Numbered from the stretch's first letter, positions 1 through 5,781 are shown. The stretch: 11,058 nt of DNA from an uncultured Collinsella sp. (GCA_902490245.1 CABUDB010000031.1:1-11058); one strand, 5' to 3'. Numbers and translations are program-made. Notes: generated by a model from the letters alone, not told the origin.

Positions 1-262
1 TTTGGAACTTCTCGCGGGCGGGGGCGTCGCCGGTAATGAAGCGCTCGTCAACGCCGTTGGCGCGCATCAGGCGCCACTTGTAGTGGTCGCCGCCCAGCCA
101 AACCTCGGTGATGTTCTCGAAACGCTTGTCATCCCAGATTTCCTTGGGAGAAATGTGGCAGTGATAGTCGATGATGGGCATGCCCTCGGCAAAGTTGTGG
201 AACAGCTCCTCGCCGGTCTTGGTGCTCAGCAGGAAATCCTGATCGTCCATAAAGTTTTTCAT
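1..262 (-). CDS. uxaC: Uronate isomerase, N-terminal part (cut by window edge)
   Basis: The reverse strand encodes 87 residues from an ATG at 262 and runs off the left edge, so the C-terminal part is missing. Uronate isomerase interconverts D-glucuronate/D-fructuronate and D-galacturonate/D-tagaturonate in the cytoplasm, the first step of hexuronate catabolism. The recognisable signature is [15 protein letters not shown] near residues 29-43, whose HCH is the metal-binding motif of this amidohydrolase-superfamily family, followed by the conserved stretches [14 protein letters not shown] and [15 protein letters not shown]. The start is supported by an AAAGGGG Shine-Dalgarno about seven bases upstream (around 271-277). 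A promoter flanked by two LacI-type palindromes lies 70-110 bp upstream, and a LacI-family regulator is the next gene on the same strand, so substrate-induced derepression is likely. The family assignment is confident. Confidence 0.93.
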   Translation of the reverse strand, partial: MKNFMDDQDFLLSTKTGEELFHNFAEGMPIIDYHCHISPKEIWDDKRFENITEVWLGGDHYKWRLMRANGVDERFITGDAPAREKFQ

Positions 263-316
263 CAAACAACCCCTTTGTTGGCAAAACGGGCGCACGGCGC
301 GCTCGTTATCCTTTAG

Positions 317-328
317 GTGAACGTTCAC
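317..328. promoter_or_regulatory. LacI-type operator O1 (GTGAACGTTCAC)
   Basis: This is a perfect 12 bp palindrome with a central CG step, the typical form of LacI/GalR-family operators. It overlaps the predicted transcription start of uxaC. It shares its 12 bp core exactly with the palindrome at 353-368; the two centres are 38 bp apart. The likely ligand is the LacI-family protein encoded at 724-1803, inferred from proximity. Confidence 0.75.
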
Positions 329-329
329 T

Positions 330-359
330 ATACTAGTTCATTACGGCTGAAAAGGTGAA
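330..359 (-). promoter_or_regulatory. Candidate uxaC promoter between two operators
   Basis: On the minus strand TTCACC (354-359) is followed after 18 bp by TAGTAT (330-335), each matching four of six consensus positions; TATAGT at 327-332 is an alternative -10. The -35 lies inside the upstream palindrome and the predicted start falls in the downstream one, the geometry expected for a repressed promoter. The leader would be about 60 nt. Position is inferred from the match and context only. Confidence 0.45.
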
Positions 360-368
360 CGTTCACCT
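353..368. promoter_or_regulatory. LacI-type operator O2 (AGGTGAACGTTCACCT)
   Basis: This is a perfect 16 bp palindrome containing the same GTGAACGTTCAC core as the site at 317-328. It overlaps the candidate -35 of the uxaC promoter. Two near-identical operators on either side of one promoter suggest cooperative binding or a small repression loop, although 38 bp is short for a loop. Confidence 0.78.
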
Positions 369-498
369 AACCCTCACGGGGCGAACGGTCGATTTTGCCC
401 GTTCAACGGTTGTTGGAGCTGTGATCTGTATATGTTGCGGCTCGGCTGGCGTCCCCGAACACCAAACATGAGCGCTTTTGTCCAGGTGGGTCATGTCC

Positions 499-698
499 CG
501 ACGTTCATTTTTAGGAATATTCAGCATCGGAGCGCACCGCGTACCGTCCTTGACGCCCTATTTGATACGCATATTGCGCCCGATCGGCATAAATAAGTGC
601 CGCCGATGGCGAATTACGCCACCGGCGGCACGTAAAACAGTCGTTCTGTCCCTCTATCGGAACATGCGTTTGCTGAATATTCCCAAAAATGTACGTCG
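499..698. repeat. 200 bp element with 28 bp inverted repeats at its ends
   Basis: The left arm (499-526) and the reverse complement of the right arm (671-698) match at 26 of 28 positions; both contain CATTTTT and GGAATATTCAGCA. The match stops sharply at both ends. The interior, about 144 bp, carries the hairpin at 597-631 and no convincing ORF. No target-site duplication was found next to the arms. It could be a small non-autonomous mobile element (MITE-like), a pair of REP-like units in opposite orientation, or two copies of a protein-binding site. No further copy was seen in this window. Confidence 0.6.
589..631 (-). terminator. Likely terminator of the lacI-family gene
   Basis: Bases 597-611 and 617-631 form a 15-position stem with 14 Watson-Crick pairs and a 5-base loop. 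Read on the minus strand it is followed by TTATTTAT, a T-rich though interrupted tail. It lies 93 bp after the regulator stop codon and before the uxaC promoter, so it would separate the two units. It sits inside the inverted-repeat element at 499-698, so its origin may be that element. Confidence 0.55.
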
Positions 699-723
699 CA
701 AGAGGGGGTACCCGCCCAAGCGG

Positions 724-1803
724 CTAAATTCCCGCAAGCTTGCAGTAGCGGTCGACGTTGCTGGCAAACACCATCTCGACGGCGCCCTTCTGCACGGGCT
801 CCGCCGGAGTCCTTCCCCACAGCAGATAATCGCCCAGCGTCTTAGCACCGCGGTATGCCAGACTCACCGGGTCCTTATAGACGATATTGGTAAAGATGCC
901 ACGGCGCAAAGCCAAAGCGCTTTCGGGAAATAGGTCGTTGCCAATTACCATGACCTGGCCAGCCTTGCCGCTCGAAACGAGCGCGTCGGCGACCACTTCG
1001 GAACCAACGGCAAAAACGCTACAGATAAGTTCGGGGGCGTTCGGTGCACTCAAGCGCTTCTCAAGCTCGCACTCGAGCTGTTTGACTTGCGCATGGGCGC
1101 CGGCAAGGTCCTCGACCTGCCACGGAATATCATGTTCGCGCAGGTAATTATGGAAGGCGCGGGCGGTTAAATAGTGCGAATCGGTATAAGGGTCGCCTGT
1201 CAAGAGGAGCGCGCGAGCGTCAGCACCAGAAGCATGGACCAGGTTTGCCGCCTGCTCGGCCATAAGGCTGCCTGCCGTCGAATAGTCGGCCAAGCTCGCA
1301 CCCAAACGGTTCAAATGCGGGCGGTCGCCGTCGACGAGCTCAATCACCACGCCCGCCTCGGCAATCTGTCCCAAAAGCTCAGTTGCACGATCATCGCCCG
1401 GCGCATAGGCAAGCAAGCCATCGATCTTCTCGCCCACCTGCAGACGCTCATCGATTTGCTCAAGGGCATCGGCGTAGCCGCCCACGCCAAATTCAACGCG
1501 TTCAACCGTAATGCCCTGGTCGATGACCTCCTGTTCAAAGCGATTGCAACCTTCCCACAGGTAACGGAAAAAGTACGCTCCCTCGCGCGATGCGCGGGGC
1601 AGGCAAAATACCAGGTTGATATCCTTGCGGCGCAGGCTCGAGGCGCTCGTATTGCGATGGTAGCCCATGGCCTCGGCCTTGGCATTCACCTTGGCGCGTA
1701 CGGATTCGCTCACGCCGGCCTTGCCCGTCAGGGCCTTGTGCACGGTATTGATGGAAACGCCAAGCTCGGCGGCTATGTCCTTCATGGTTACACGAGCGCT
1801 CAT
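724..1803 (-). CDS. LacI/GalR-family transcriptional regulator
   Basis: The 359-residue protein has the family's normal layout. An N-terminal helix-turn-helix spans about residues 7-26 (MKDIAAELGVSINTVHKALT), then a hinge helix around 51-60 (NTSASSLRRK, with the Leu that usually enters the minor groove), then a periplasmic-binding-protein-like effector domain from about 62 to the end. The recognition helix reads TVHKAL rather than the common TVSRVL. The first ATG is chosen because GGAG lies seven bases upstream; an internal Met7 would clip the DNA-binding domain. The next gene downstream on the same strand is uxaC, whose promoter carries two LacI-type palindromes, so it probably represses hexuronate catabolism and responds to a uronate or derivative. 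Effector identity is inference from context. Confidence 0.9.
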   Translation of the reverse strand: MSARVTMKDIAAELGVSINTVHKALTGKAGVSESVRAKVNAKAEAMGYHRNTSASSLRRKDINLVFCLPRASREGAYFFRYLWEGCNRFEQEVIDQGITVERVEFGVGGYADALEQIDERLQVGEKIDGLLAYAPGDDRATELLGQIAEAGVVIELVDGDRPHLNRLGASLADYSTAGSLMAEQAANLVHASGADARALLLTGDPYTDSHYLTARAFHNYLREHDIPWQVEDLAGAHAQVKQLECELEKRLSAPNAPELICSVFAVGSEVVADALVSSGKAGQVMVIGNDLFPESALALRRGIFTNIVYKDPVSLAYRGAKTLGDYLLWGRTPAEPVQKGAVEMVFASNVDRYCKLAGI

Positions 1804-1844
1804 GGGGTTACTCCGTTATAGATAAGTTGCCAATCAACAGTACA

Positions 1845-1856
1845 GGTAACGATACC
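1845..1856. promoter_or_regulatory. Possible autoregulatory operator of the lacI-type gene
   Basis: GGTAACGATACC is a palindrome with one mismatched pair and a central CG, 42 bp upstream of the regulator start codon. It differs from the GTGAACGTTCAC core before uxaC, so it may bind a different protein or be chance. No convincing -35/-10 pair was found beside it. Confidence 0.25.
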
Positions 1857-1928
1857 CCAAAATTACTCTTCAACTCGCCGCGCTCGCCCCCAAATGCGCA
1901 AAGCGCCCCGCGAACGGATGCCTGGGCC

Positions 1929-2129
1929 CTATTTGATACCGCGGCCCAAGTCTTCGGCGATTTTGTCCACGCCCTTAAGTGCGGCGCACGTCTTTTTGTT
2001 GGAGCAATGCCCCGTGCAAACACCACCCTGAGCGCAGTCGGCGCAGGTGCCCTTGCGGTAGATGCGCACGCACACCGCGACAAACGCAATACCGATAACA
2101 GCCAACACAACAATATCGATAGGTGCCAT
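1929..2129 (-). CDS. FeoB-associated Cys-rich membrane protein
   Basis: The 66-residue product has one hydrophobic segment at about residues 4-22, followed by a basic stretch (RIYRK) and a Cys-rich tail: Cys29, Cys32, Cys38, Cys42 and Cys48, plus Cys20 at the membrane edge. Size, single membrane helix and Cys spacing match the FeoB_associated family (Pfam PF12669), small proteins found beside feoB in Firmicutes and other anaerobes. Their role is unproven; iron or metal handling at the transporter, analogous to FeoC, is usually proposed. The start has a very strong GAGGAGG (2136-2142) seven bases upstream. It follows feoB on the same strand but a good terminator lies between, so it probably has its own promoter, and the motif AGTTAACCAC just upstream also occurs before feoA1. 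Confidence 0.85.
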   Translation of the reverse strand: MAPIDIVVLAVIGIAFVAVCVRIYRKGTCADCAQGGVCTGHCSNKKTCAALKGVDKIAEDLGRGIK

Positions 2130-2143
2130 AGTAAGCCTCCTCT

Positions 2144-2153
2144 AGTTAACCAC
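2144..2153. promoter_or_regulatory. Putative feo regulatory motif (AGTTAACCAC)
   Basis: This 10-mer is identical to the core of both arms of the inverted repeat before feoA1 (5304-5313, and reversed at 5342-5351). It sits immediately upstream of the Shine-Dalgarno of the Cys-rich gene, near the start predicted from a weak TAAAGT -10 at 2159-2164. Binding by a shared iron regulator is inferred. Confidence 0.35.
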
Positions 2154-2241
2154 CACTTACTTTACCCCATTCTCCACCTACCAAAAAGGGACAGGTTTAT
2201 TTCGGTCGGTTTTATCTGCGGAAACGCCACATCTCCCTACC

Positions 2242-2274
2242 AAAAAGCCCGAGTGTCGCTGGGACACCCGGGCT
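2242..2274 (-). terminator. Intrinsic terminator after feoB
   Basis: On the minus strand GCCCGGGTGTC pairs with GACACTCGGGC (2247-2257 with 2263-2273) in 11 pairs including one G-U, with a 5-base loop, followed directly by TTTTT. It lies 30 bp after the feoB stop and before the Cys-rich gene, so most feoB transcripts should end here. Confidence 0.88.
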
Positions 2275-2303
2275 CATGGAAAGGGGTTAATCCTTATTCG
2301 GAC

Positions 2304-4631
2304 TTAAGCGGAAACTGCGGCGGAAGCAGTGTTGGTCTCGTCCTCGTCGGTCCATGCATGTTTGGGCATGGGACGGAAGATCTGGAAGAGCATCGCGACC
2401 AGCAGCACGATAGCCACAACCGTCCAGAAGCCAAACTGACCCAGAACAAGCAGGTTGTAGAACTGGTTGATGAACAGGCCGATAACCCAAGCGAAGGCGC
2501 ACTCGTAGCCGATGGCAATCGCAGTCCACTTGCCGGAATCCATCTGGTTGCGGATAGTGCCCATGGCAGCGAAGCAGGGGGCGCACAGCAGGTTGAACGC
2601 ACCAAAGGCAACGCAAGCGCCCATAGTCGGGAACATGCCGGCGAACGCGGTCCACAGGCTCGGGTCGGTCTCGCCGGCGTCAGCCACGGACAGCAGCGAA
2701 CCGGCGGTGGCGACGACGTTCTCCTTAGCGACAAGGCCAGAGACAGTCAGCGCGGTGGCCTGCCAGGTGCTAAAGCCGAGCGGGGCGAAGATCCAAGCAA
2801 CCAGGTTGCCCAGCATGGCAAGCACGGAGTAGTCCATGAACTCCTCGGGGATGCCCTCCATAGCAGGCAGGAAGCCAAACGTGCCGTTGTAGCTACCAAA
2901 GTTGGACAGGAACCAAACCACGACGGTGGACGCGAAAATGACCGTGCCGGCCTTCTTGATAAAGGCCCAGCAGCGCTCCCACACATGCAGCGCCCAAGAG
3001 CGGATCGCCGGGAAGTGGTAGGCGGGAAGCTCCATAACGAACGGCGTCGGACGGCCGGCGAAGAGCTTGGTCTTCTTGAGCATGAGGCCCGAGGCGATGA
3101 CGGCGAAGACGCCCAGGAAGTAGAAGAGCGGGCTGATCCACGCGGCGGTGGTGGAAGAATCGCCGATGATGGAACCCATGAGCAGGGCGATGATCGGCAG
3201 CTTAGCGCCACAGGGAATAAACGTGGTGGTCATGACCGTCATGCGGCGGTCCTTCTCGTTCTCGATGGTCTTGGTGGCCATTACGCCGGGGACGCCGCAG
3301 CCCGAGGATACGAGCATGGGGATGAACGACTTACCGGACAGGCCAAAGCGGCGGAACACGCGGTCCATGATGAAGGCGACGCGGGCCATGTAGCCGCAGT
3401 CCTCCAGGAAGGACAGCATGACGAACAGCAGGAACATCTGCGGCACAAAGCCGAAGATGGCGCCCAGGCCGCCGACAATGCCGTCGCAGACCAGCGAATC
3501 GACCAGGCCACCGTCCTCGGTGCCGCCCGCCACAAGGGCGTCGTGGACCATGGTGGTAATACCCGGAACATACGGGCCATACTCCGCCGGGTCAACCGAA
3601 TCGGCAGCATCGCCCGCGGCCTCGACAGCTGCGTCGTAGGCGTCGCGACCCTGGCCGAGCACATACCAACCGTCGGTACCAAAGAGCTGGTCGTTGGTGA
3701 AGTCGGTCACCGTGCCGCCCAAGGTAGAAACGGCGATGTAGTACACGCAGAACATGATGACCACAAAGATCGGCAGGCCCAGGATACGGTTGGTAACCAC
3801 GCGGTCGATCTTCTCGGAGGTGCTCATCTTTGCCGGAGCCTTGGTGAGGCACTCGTCAATGATGTGGGCAATCACGCCGTAACGCTCGCCGGTGATGATG
3901 GACTCGGCGTCGTCGTCGCAGTCCTGCTCGCACTGGGCGACCAGCTGCTCCACGCGAGCGGCCTTCTCCTTGGTGAGGTTGATGAGCTTGCAGGCGTCCG
4001 CATCGCGCTCGAACAGCTTGACGGCGTAGTAGCGACGCTTGTTGGCGGGAACGCTCGCCGGCAGGTTGTTCTCGATGTGGGTCAGAACGTCCTCGATGGC
4101 GGAATCGAACCTGTGCGCCGGCGCGTCGGCCTTGGCAGCCGCCGACTTCTTGACCTGCTCAAAGAGCTCCTTGATGCCCTTGTTCTTAAGAGCCGAGATC
4201 ATCATGACCGGACAACCGAGCTTCTTGGAGAGCTTGTCCGTGTCGATCTTATCGCCGTTCTTCTCGACCAGGTCGGCCATGTTGAGGGCAACGACCACGG
4301 GCAGGCCGGTCTCGATAACCTGAAGCGCCAGGTACAGGTTACGCTCGAGGTTGGTGGCATCGACCACCTGGACGACAACATCGGGCTCGCCGCTCATGAG
4401 GTAATCGCGCGAGCATTGCTCCTCGGGGCTGTAGGGGGAAAGCGAGTAGATGCCAGGGAGGTCCGTGATGGTAACGTTCTTGTCGCTTAGGAGCTTGGCC
4501 TCCTTTTTCTCAACCGTGACGCCGGGCCAGTTGCCAACGTAGCCGTTGGCGCCGGTGATCAGGTTGAAAAGCGTGGTCTTGCCGCAGTTGGGGTTACCCG
4601 CCAGTGCGACATGGATCTGAGAATCCGCCAT
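2304..4631 (-). CDS. feoB: Ferrous iron transporter FeoB
   Basis: The 775-residue inner-membrane protein imports Fe(II), driven or gated by its cytoplasmic G domain. The G motifs are visible in order: G1 GNPNCGKT (12-19), G2 Thr in GVTV (37-40), G3 DLPG (57-60), G4 NMAD (117-120) and G5 SAL (146-148). A helical cytoplasmic part follows to about 280, then the membrane domain with two Gate-type repeats. These contain the conserved SGCGVPG (443-449) and PCGAKLPI (473-480) and a late APCFAAMGTIRNQM block. Length is normal for the family. An acidic, Ala/Gly-rich segment at about 317-380 follows the first membrane helix and is probably extracytoplasmic. AAGGAAGAAGGA just upstream supports the start. 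It lies 123 bp downstream of feoA2, with a possible operator in the gap, and ends at a strong terminator. The very long open frame on the opposite strand is a codon-bias shadow. Confidence 0.97.
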   Translation of the reverse strand: MADSQIHVALAGNPNCGKTTLFNLITGANGYVGNWPGVTVEKKEAKLLSDKNVTITDLPGIYSLSPYSPEEQCSRDYLMSGEPDVVVQVVDATNLERNLYLALQVIETGLPVVVALNMADLVEKNGDKIDTDKLSKKLGCPVMMISALKNKGIKELFEQVKKSAAAKADAPAHRFDSAIEDVLTHIENNLPASVPANKRRYYAVKLFERDADACKLINLTKEKAARVEQLVAQCEQDCDDDAESIITGERYGVIAHIIDECLTKAPAKMSTSEKIDRVVTNRILGLPIFVVIMFCVYYIAVSTLGGTVTDFTNDQLFGTDGWYVLGQGRDAYDAAVEAAGDAADSVDPAEYGPYVPGITTMVHDALVAGGTEDGGLVDSLVCDGIVGGLGAIFGFVPQMFLLFVMLSFLEDCGYMARVAFIMDRVFRRFGLSGKSFIPMLVSSGCGVPGVMATKTIENEKDRRMTVMTTTFIPCGAKLPIIALLMGSIIGDSSTTAAWISPLFYFLGVFAVIASGLMLKKTKLFAGRPTPFVMELPAYHFPAIRSWALHVWERCWAFIKKAGTVIFASTVVVWFLSNFGSYNGTFGFLPAMEGIPEEFMDYSVLAMLGNLVAWIFAPLGFSTWQATALTVSGLVAKENVVATAGSLLSVADAGETDPSLWTAFAGMFPTMGACVAFGAFNLLCAPCFAAMGTIRNQMDSGKWTAIAIGYECAFAWVIGLFINQFYNLLVLGQFGFWTVVAIVLLVAMLFQIFRPMPKHAWTDEDETNTASAAVSA

Positions 4632-4754
4632 TCAATCCTTCTTCCTTGTGTGCCCGCGCTGCTTTCTCCGCGCAGGCTGGATAATGTGCTTTAAAGTTGC
4701 TGCATTAAGTTAGAAATACCTAACTTTACCTGCAGAAATATACGCCGCGAGTCC
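4632..4754. other. feoA2-feoB spacer with hairpin
   Basis: The 123 bp gap is long for an operon. Besides the palindrome at 4707-4726 it holds a 7 bp hairpin on the transcript (4653-4659 with 4670-4676, one G-U pair) that lacks a T-tract, so it is not a terminator. It could be a leader or processing structure, or the gap could hold a second promoter; no good -35/-10 pair was found. Confidence 0.4.
4707..4726. promoter_or_regulatory. Possible metal-regulator box before feoB
   Basis: AAGTTAG and CTAACTT form a perfect 7 bp inverted repeat around a 6 bp spacer. GTTAG/CTAAC half-sites resemble those of DtxR/IdeR-type iron regulators, and the AAGTTA half-site recurs before feoA1. An internal operator would let feoB be controlled separately from the feoA genes. 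No such regulator gene is present in the window. Confidence 0.45.
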
Positions 4755-4976
4755 TTACTGGACCTCGACGACAGCGGCCTCCTCCTTGCGGATGGAAAGC
4801 TCGTAGCCGCGCACGTTGATCTCGACCGGATCTCCGAGCGGTGCAACCTTAACGACCTTGAACGAAGTGCCCTTGATGAGGCCCAGGTCCATAAGGTGGC
4901 GGCGCAGCGCGCCCTCACCGTGAAGCTTGACGATGGTAGAGCTCTCGCCCACCTTAACGTCACCCAACGTCTTCAT
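4755..4976 (-). CDS. feoA: FeoA-family protein (second copy, next to feoB)
   Basis: The 73-residue cytoplasmic protein has the SH3-like FeoA fold signature: the VGESSTIVKL strand, the RRHLMDLGLIKGTSFKVV core (about 25-42), then VEINVRGYELSIRKEEA at the C terminus. FeoA proteins bind or modulate FeoB and are needed for Fe(II) uptake. AAAGGGGG about eight bases upstream supports the ATG. It starts 39 bp after the feoA1 stop, so the two are cotranscribed, and feoB follows after 123 bp. It is the closer of the two copies to textbook FeoA. Confidence 0.93.
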   Translation of the reverse strand: MKTLGDVKVGESSTIVKLHGEGALRRHLMDLGLIKGTSFKVVKVAPLGDPVEINVRGYELSIRKEEAAVVEVQ

Positions 4977-5015
4977 CCTCTTGTCCCCCTTTCGGTTTTA
5001 ATGAAATGCTGCGGA

Positions 5016-5258
5016 CTAACCGACGGTCATGATGTGCATGGCAACCTTGGAATCGATGCCAAAACGTGCGCCCAGCACCGTGACGATGATATTGGCGCCA
5101 CTCGAGCTCACCACGTGGATTTCGCTGCCCTCGACAAAGCCAAGGTCCTTGAGGTGGTGCTTCATATCCTCATTGCCCTTTACACGAGACACGCGCACGG
5201 TTTCGCCCGCTTTTACCATCGAAAGCGGCATTGCCGGCATCTGCGGTCCGCAAGACAT
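5016..5258 (-). CDS. FeoA-family protein (first gene of the feo cluster)
   Basis: The 80-residue protein has the FeoA core KGNEDMKHHLKDLGFVEGSEIHVV (shown by GNEDMKHHLKDLGFVEG, about 28-44) and the closing VLGARFGIDSKVAMHIMTV strands. It is clearly diverged from the second FeoA downstream, so this is a paralogous pair and not a recent duplication. It has an extra N-terminal stretch (MSCGPQMPAMPLSM) before the usual start of the fold. Met7, Met10 and Met14 are possible later starts, but GGAG at 5265-5268, six bases before the first ATG, favours the longer form. It leads the cluster and lies just after the inverted repeat at 5301-5354. Paired FeoA proteins are known in several anaerobes; the division of labour is not established. 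Confidence 0.9.
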   Translation of the reverse strand: MSCGPQMPAMPLSMVKAGETVRVSRVKGNEDMKHHLKDLGFVEGSEIHVVSSSGANIIVTVLGARFGIDSKVAMHIMTVG

Positions 5259-5300
5259 GAGTGGCTCCTAACGTCAGTTCGTCCTTAACATCGACGCAGC

Positions 5301-5354
5301 AAAAGTTAACCACGTCTATGTTCGCTACAGTAAACTAGCACGTGGTTAACTTTT
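5301..5354. promoter_or_regulatory. Long inverted repeat before feoA1, probable operator
   Basis: Bases 5301-5315 (AAAAGTTAACCACGT) and 5340-5354 are perfect inverted copies of 15 bp, separated by 24 bp. Each arm contains GTTAAC. The upstream arm fits exactly within the 17 bp spacer of a candidate minus-strand promoter (TTTCCA at 5355-5360, TAGTTT at 5332-5337) and the other arm lies just past the predicted start. This fits repression by an iron-responsive protein. There is no T-tract logic that would make it a terminator for this transcription unit. Confidence 0.6.
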
Positions 5355-5360
5355 TGGAAA
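5332..5360 (-). promoter_or_regulatory. Candidate feo promoter
   Basis: TTTCCA (5355-5360, four of six) and TAGTTT (5332-5337, three of six) are 17 bp apart on the minus strand. The -10 is weak; the placement is favoured mainly because the inverted repeat arms bracket it. Confidence 0.3.
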
Positions 5361-5397
5361 GGGTCCCTATTCAGTTTTCGAAAAAGTTTCCCATACG

Positions 5398-5437
5398 AAA
5401 CAAAAAGGCGCGGCAAAGGACCATCCTTTACCGCGCC
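5398..5437 (-). terminator. Intrinsic terminator after the HPr-like gene
   Basis: On the minus strand a 14 bp stem (5407-5420 with 5424-5437, including one G-U pair) closes a 3-base loop and is followed by TTTTTGTTT. It begins 10 bp after the stop codon, so it ends the HPr-like transcript and insulates the feo cluster. Confidence 0.92.
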
Positions 5438-5446
5438 CTGTCATGC

Positions 5447-5695
5447 TTAGAGCGAGAGGTTTCTGATCGATGTGACGCAGGAGGCCTCATCCACGCCCGA
5501 AACGCGAAAGACGACACTCTCGCCACATTCGCCGTAAAGCGCCATAAGGCCCATCACGTCACGGCCGTCGGTATGGCGGTCGCCGATGCTGACCGACACG
5601 TCGCTACGATGCTTGGCAATGATGTCATAGAGCAGCGCAACCGGGCGGGCATGTAATCCCAACGGATCTTTAATCGTCTTTGTAAACTCGACCAT
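5447..5695 (-). CDS. HPr-like phosphocarrier protein with Asp46
   Basis: The 82-residue protein belongs to the HPr family, cytoplasmic carriers that pass phosphate from PEP and enzyme I to sugar permeases and, in Gram-positives, act in catabolite control. The active-site motif GLHARP places His exactly at residue 15. The second conserved region reads RDVMGLMAL with Asp at residue 46, where Gram-positive HPr has the HPr-kinase target Ser (KSIMGVM in Bacillus subtilis). Alignment between His15 and this block needs no gap. The ATG at 5695 is preferred over the upstream ATG at 5719, because it gives the family's standard N terminus and has GGAGGGG just before it. The gene stands alone with its own promoter and terminator; enzyme I is not in the window. 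It may be a second, specialised HPr. Whether it joins sugar transport or only regulates cannot be told. Confidence 0.88.
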   Translation of the reverse strand: MVEFTKTIKDPLGLHARPVALLYDIIAKHRSDVSVSIGDRHTDGRDVMGLMALYGECGESVVFRVSGVDEASCVTSIRNLSL

Positions 5696-5750
5696 GTCCC
5701 CTCCCACGACATCGCACATTCGGCCGGCAAAACCCAGCCACGTGGTAGTT

Positions 5751-5756
5751 ATTGTA
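5751..5756 (-). promoter_or_regulatory. Candidate -10 box of the HPr-like gene
   Basis: TACAAT on the minus strand matches five of six consensus bases and lies 55 bp before the chosen start codon. The -35 is poor (TGGAAC, 18 bp upstream). The palindrome CCACGTGG (5738-5745) falls at the predicted start. Confidence 0.4.
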
Positions 5757-5781
5757 CGTTACCGGCGCACCCCCGTTCCAC

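Larger units (their letters stand above)
263..723. other. 461 bp intergenic region between lacI-type gene and uxaC
   Basis: From the uxaC side it holds the Shine-Dalgarno and leader (263-316), the promoter with two palindromes (317-368), about 130 bp (369-498) with only a weak GAACGG/CCGTTC inverted pair, then the 28 bp inverted-repeat element with its internal hairpin (499-698). The short open frames here have no Shine-Dalgarno or family resemblance, so no gene is called. Confidence 0.7.

Noticed and set aside
478..933. Short plus- and minus-strand frames across the 499-698 element
   Set aside because: No Shine-Dalgarno, no family resemblance, and they run through inverted repeats and into the antisense of the LacI-type gene.
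555..1941. GCCCTATTTGATAC occurring near 555-568 and near 1925-1938
   Set aside because: One copy is the coding end of the Cys-rich gene and the other is intergenic; a 14-base match is plausible by chance in 11 kb.
1827..4490. Plus-strand open frame of 887 codons
   Set aside because: It lies opposite feoB, which has full family motifs; the translation is low-complexity (His/Asp/Glu/Gly-rich) as expected from the complement of GC-biased codons.
5738..5745. CCACGTGG palindrome before the HPr-like gene, similar to the CCACGT ends of the feo inverted repeat arms
   Set aside because: Only a short core is shared and the GTTAAC part is missing, so common regulation is not supported.
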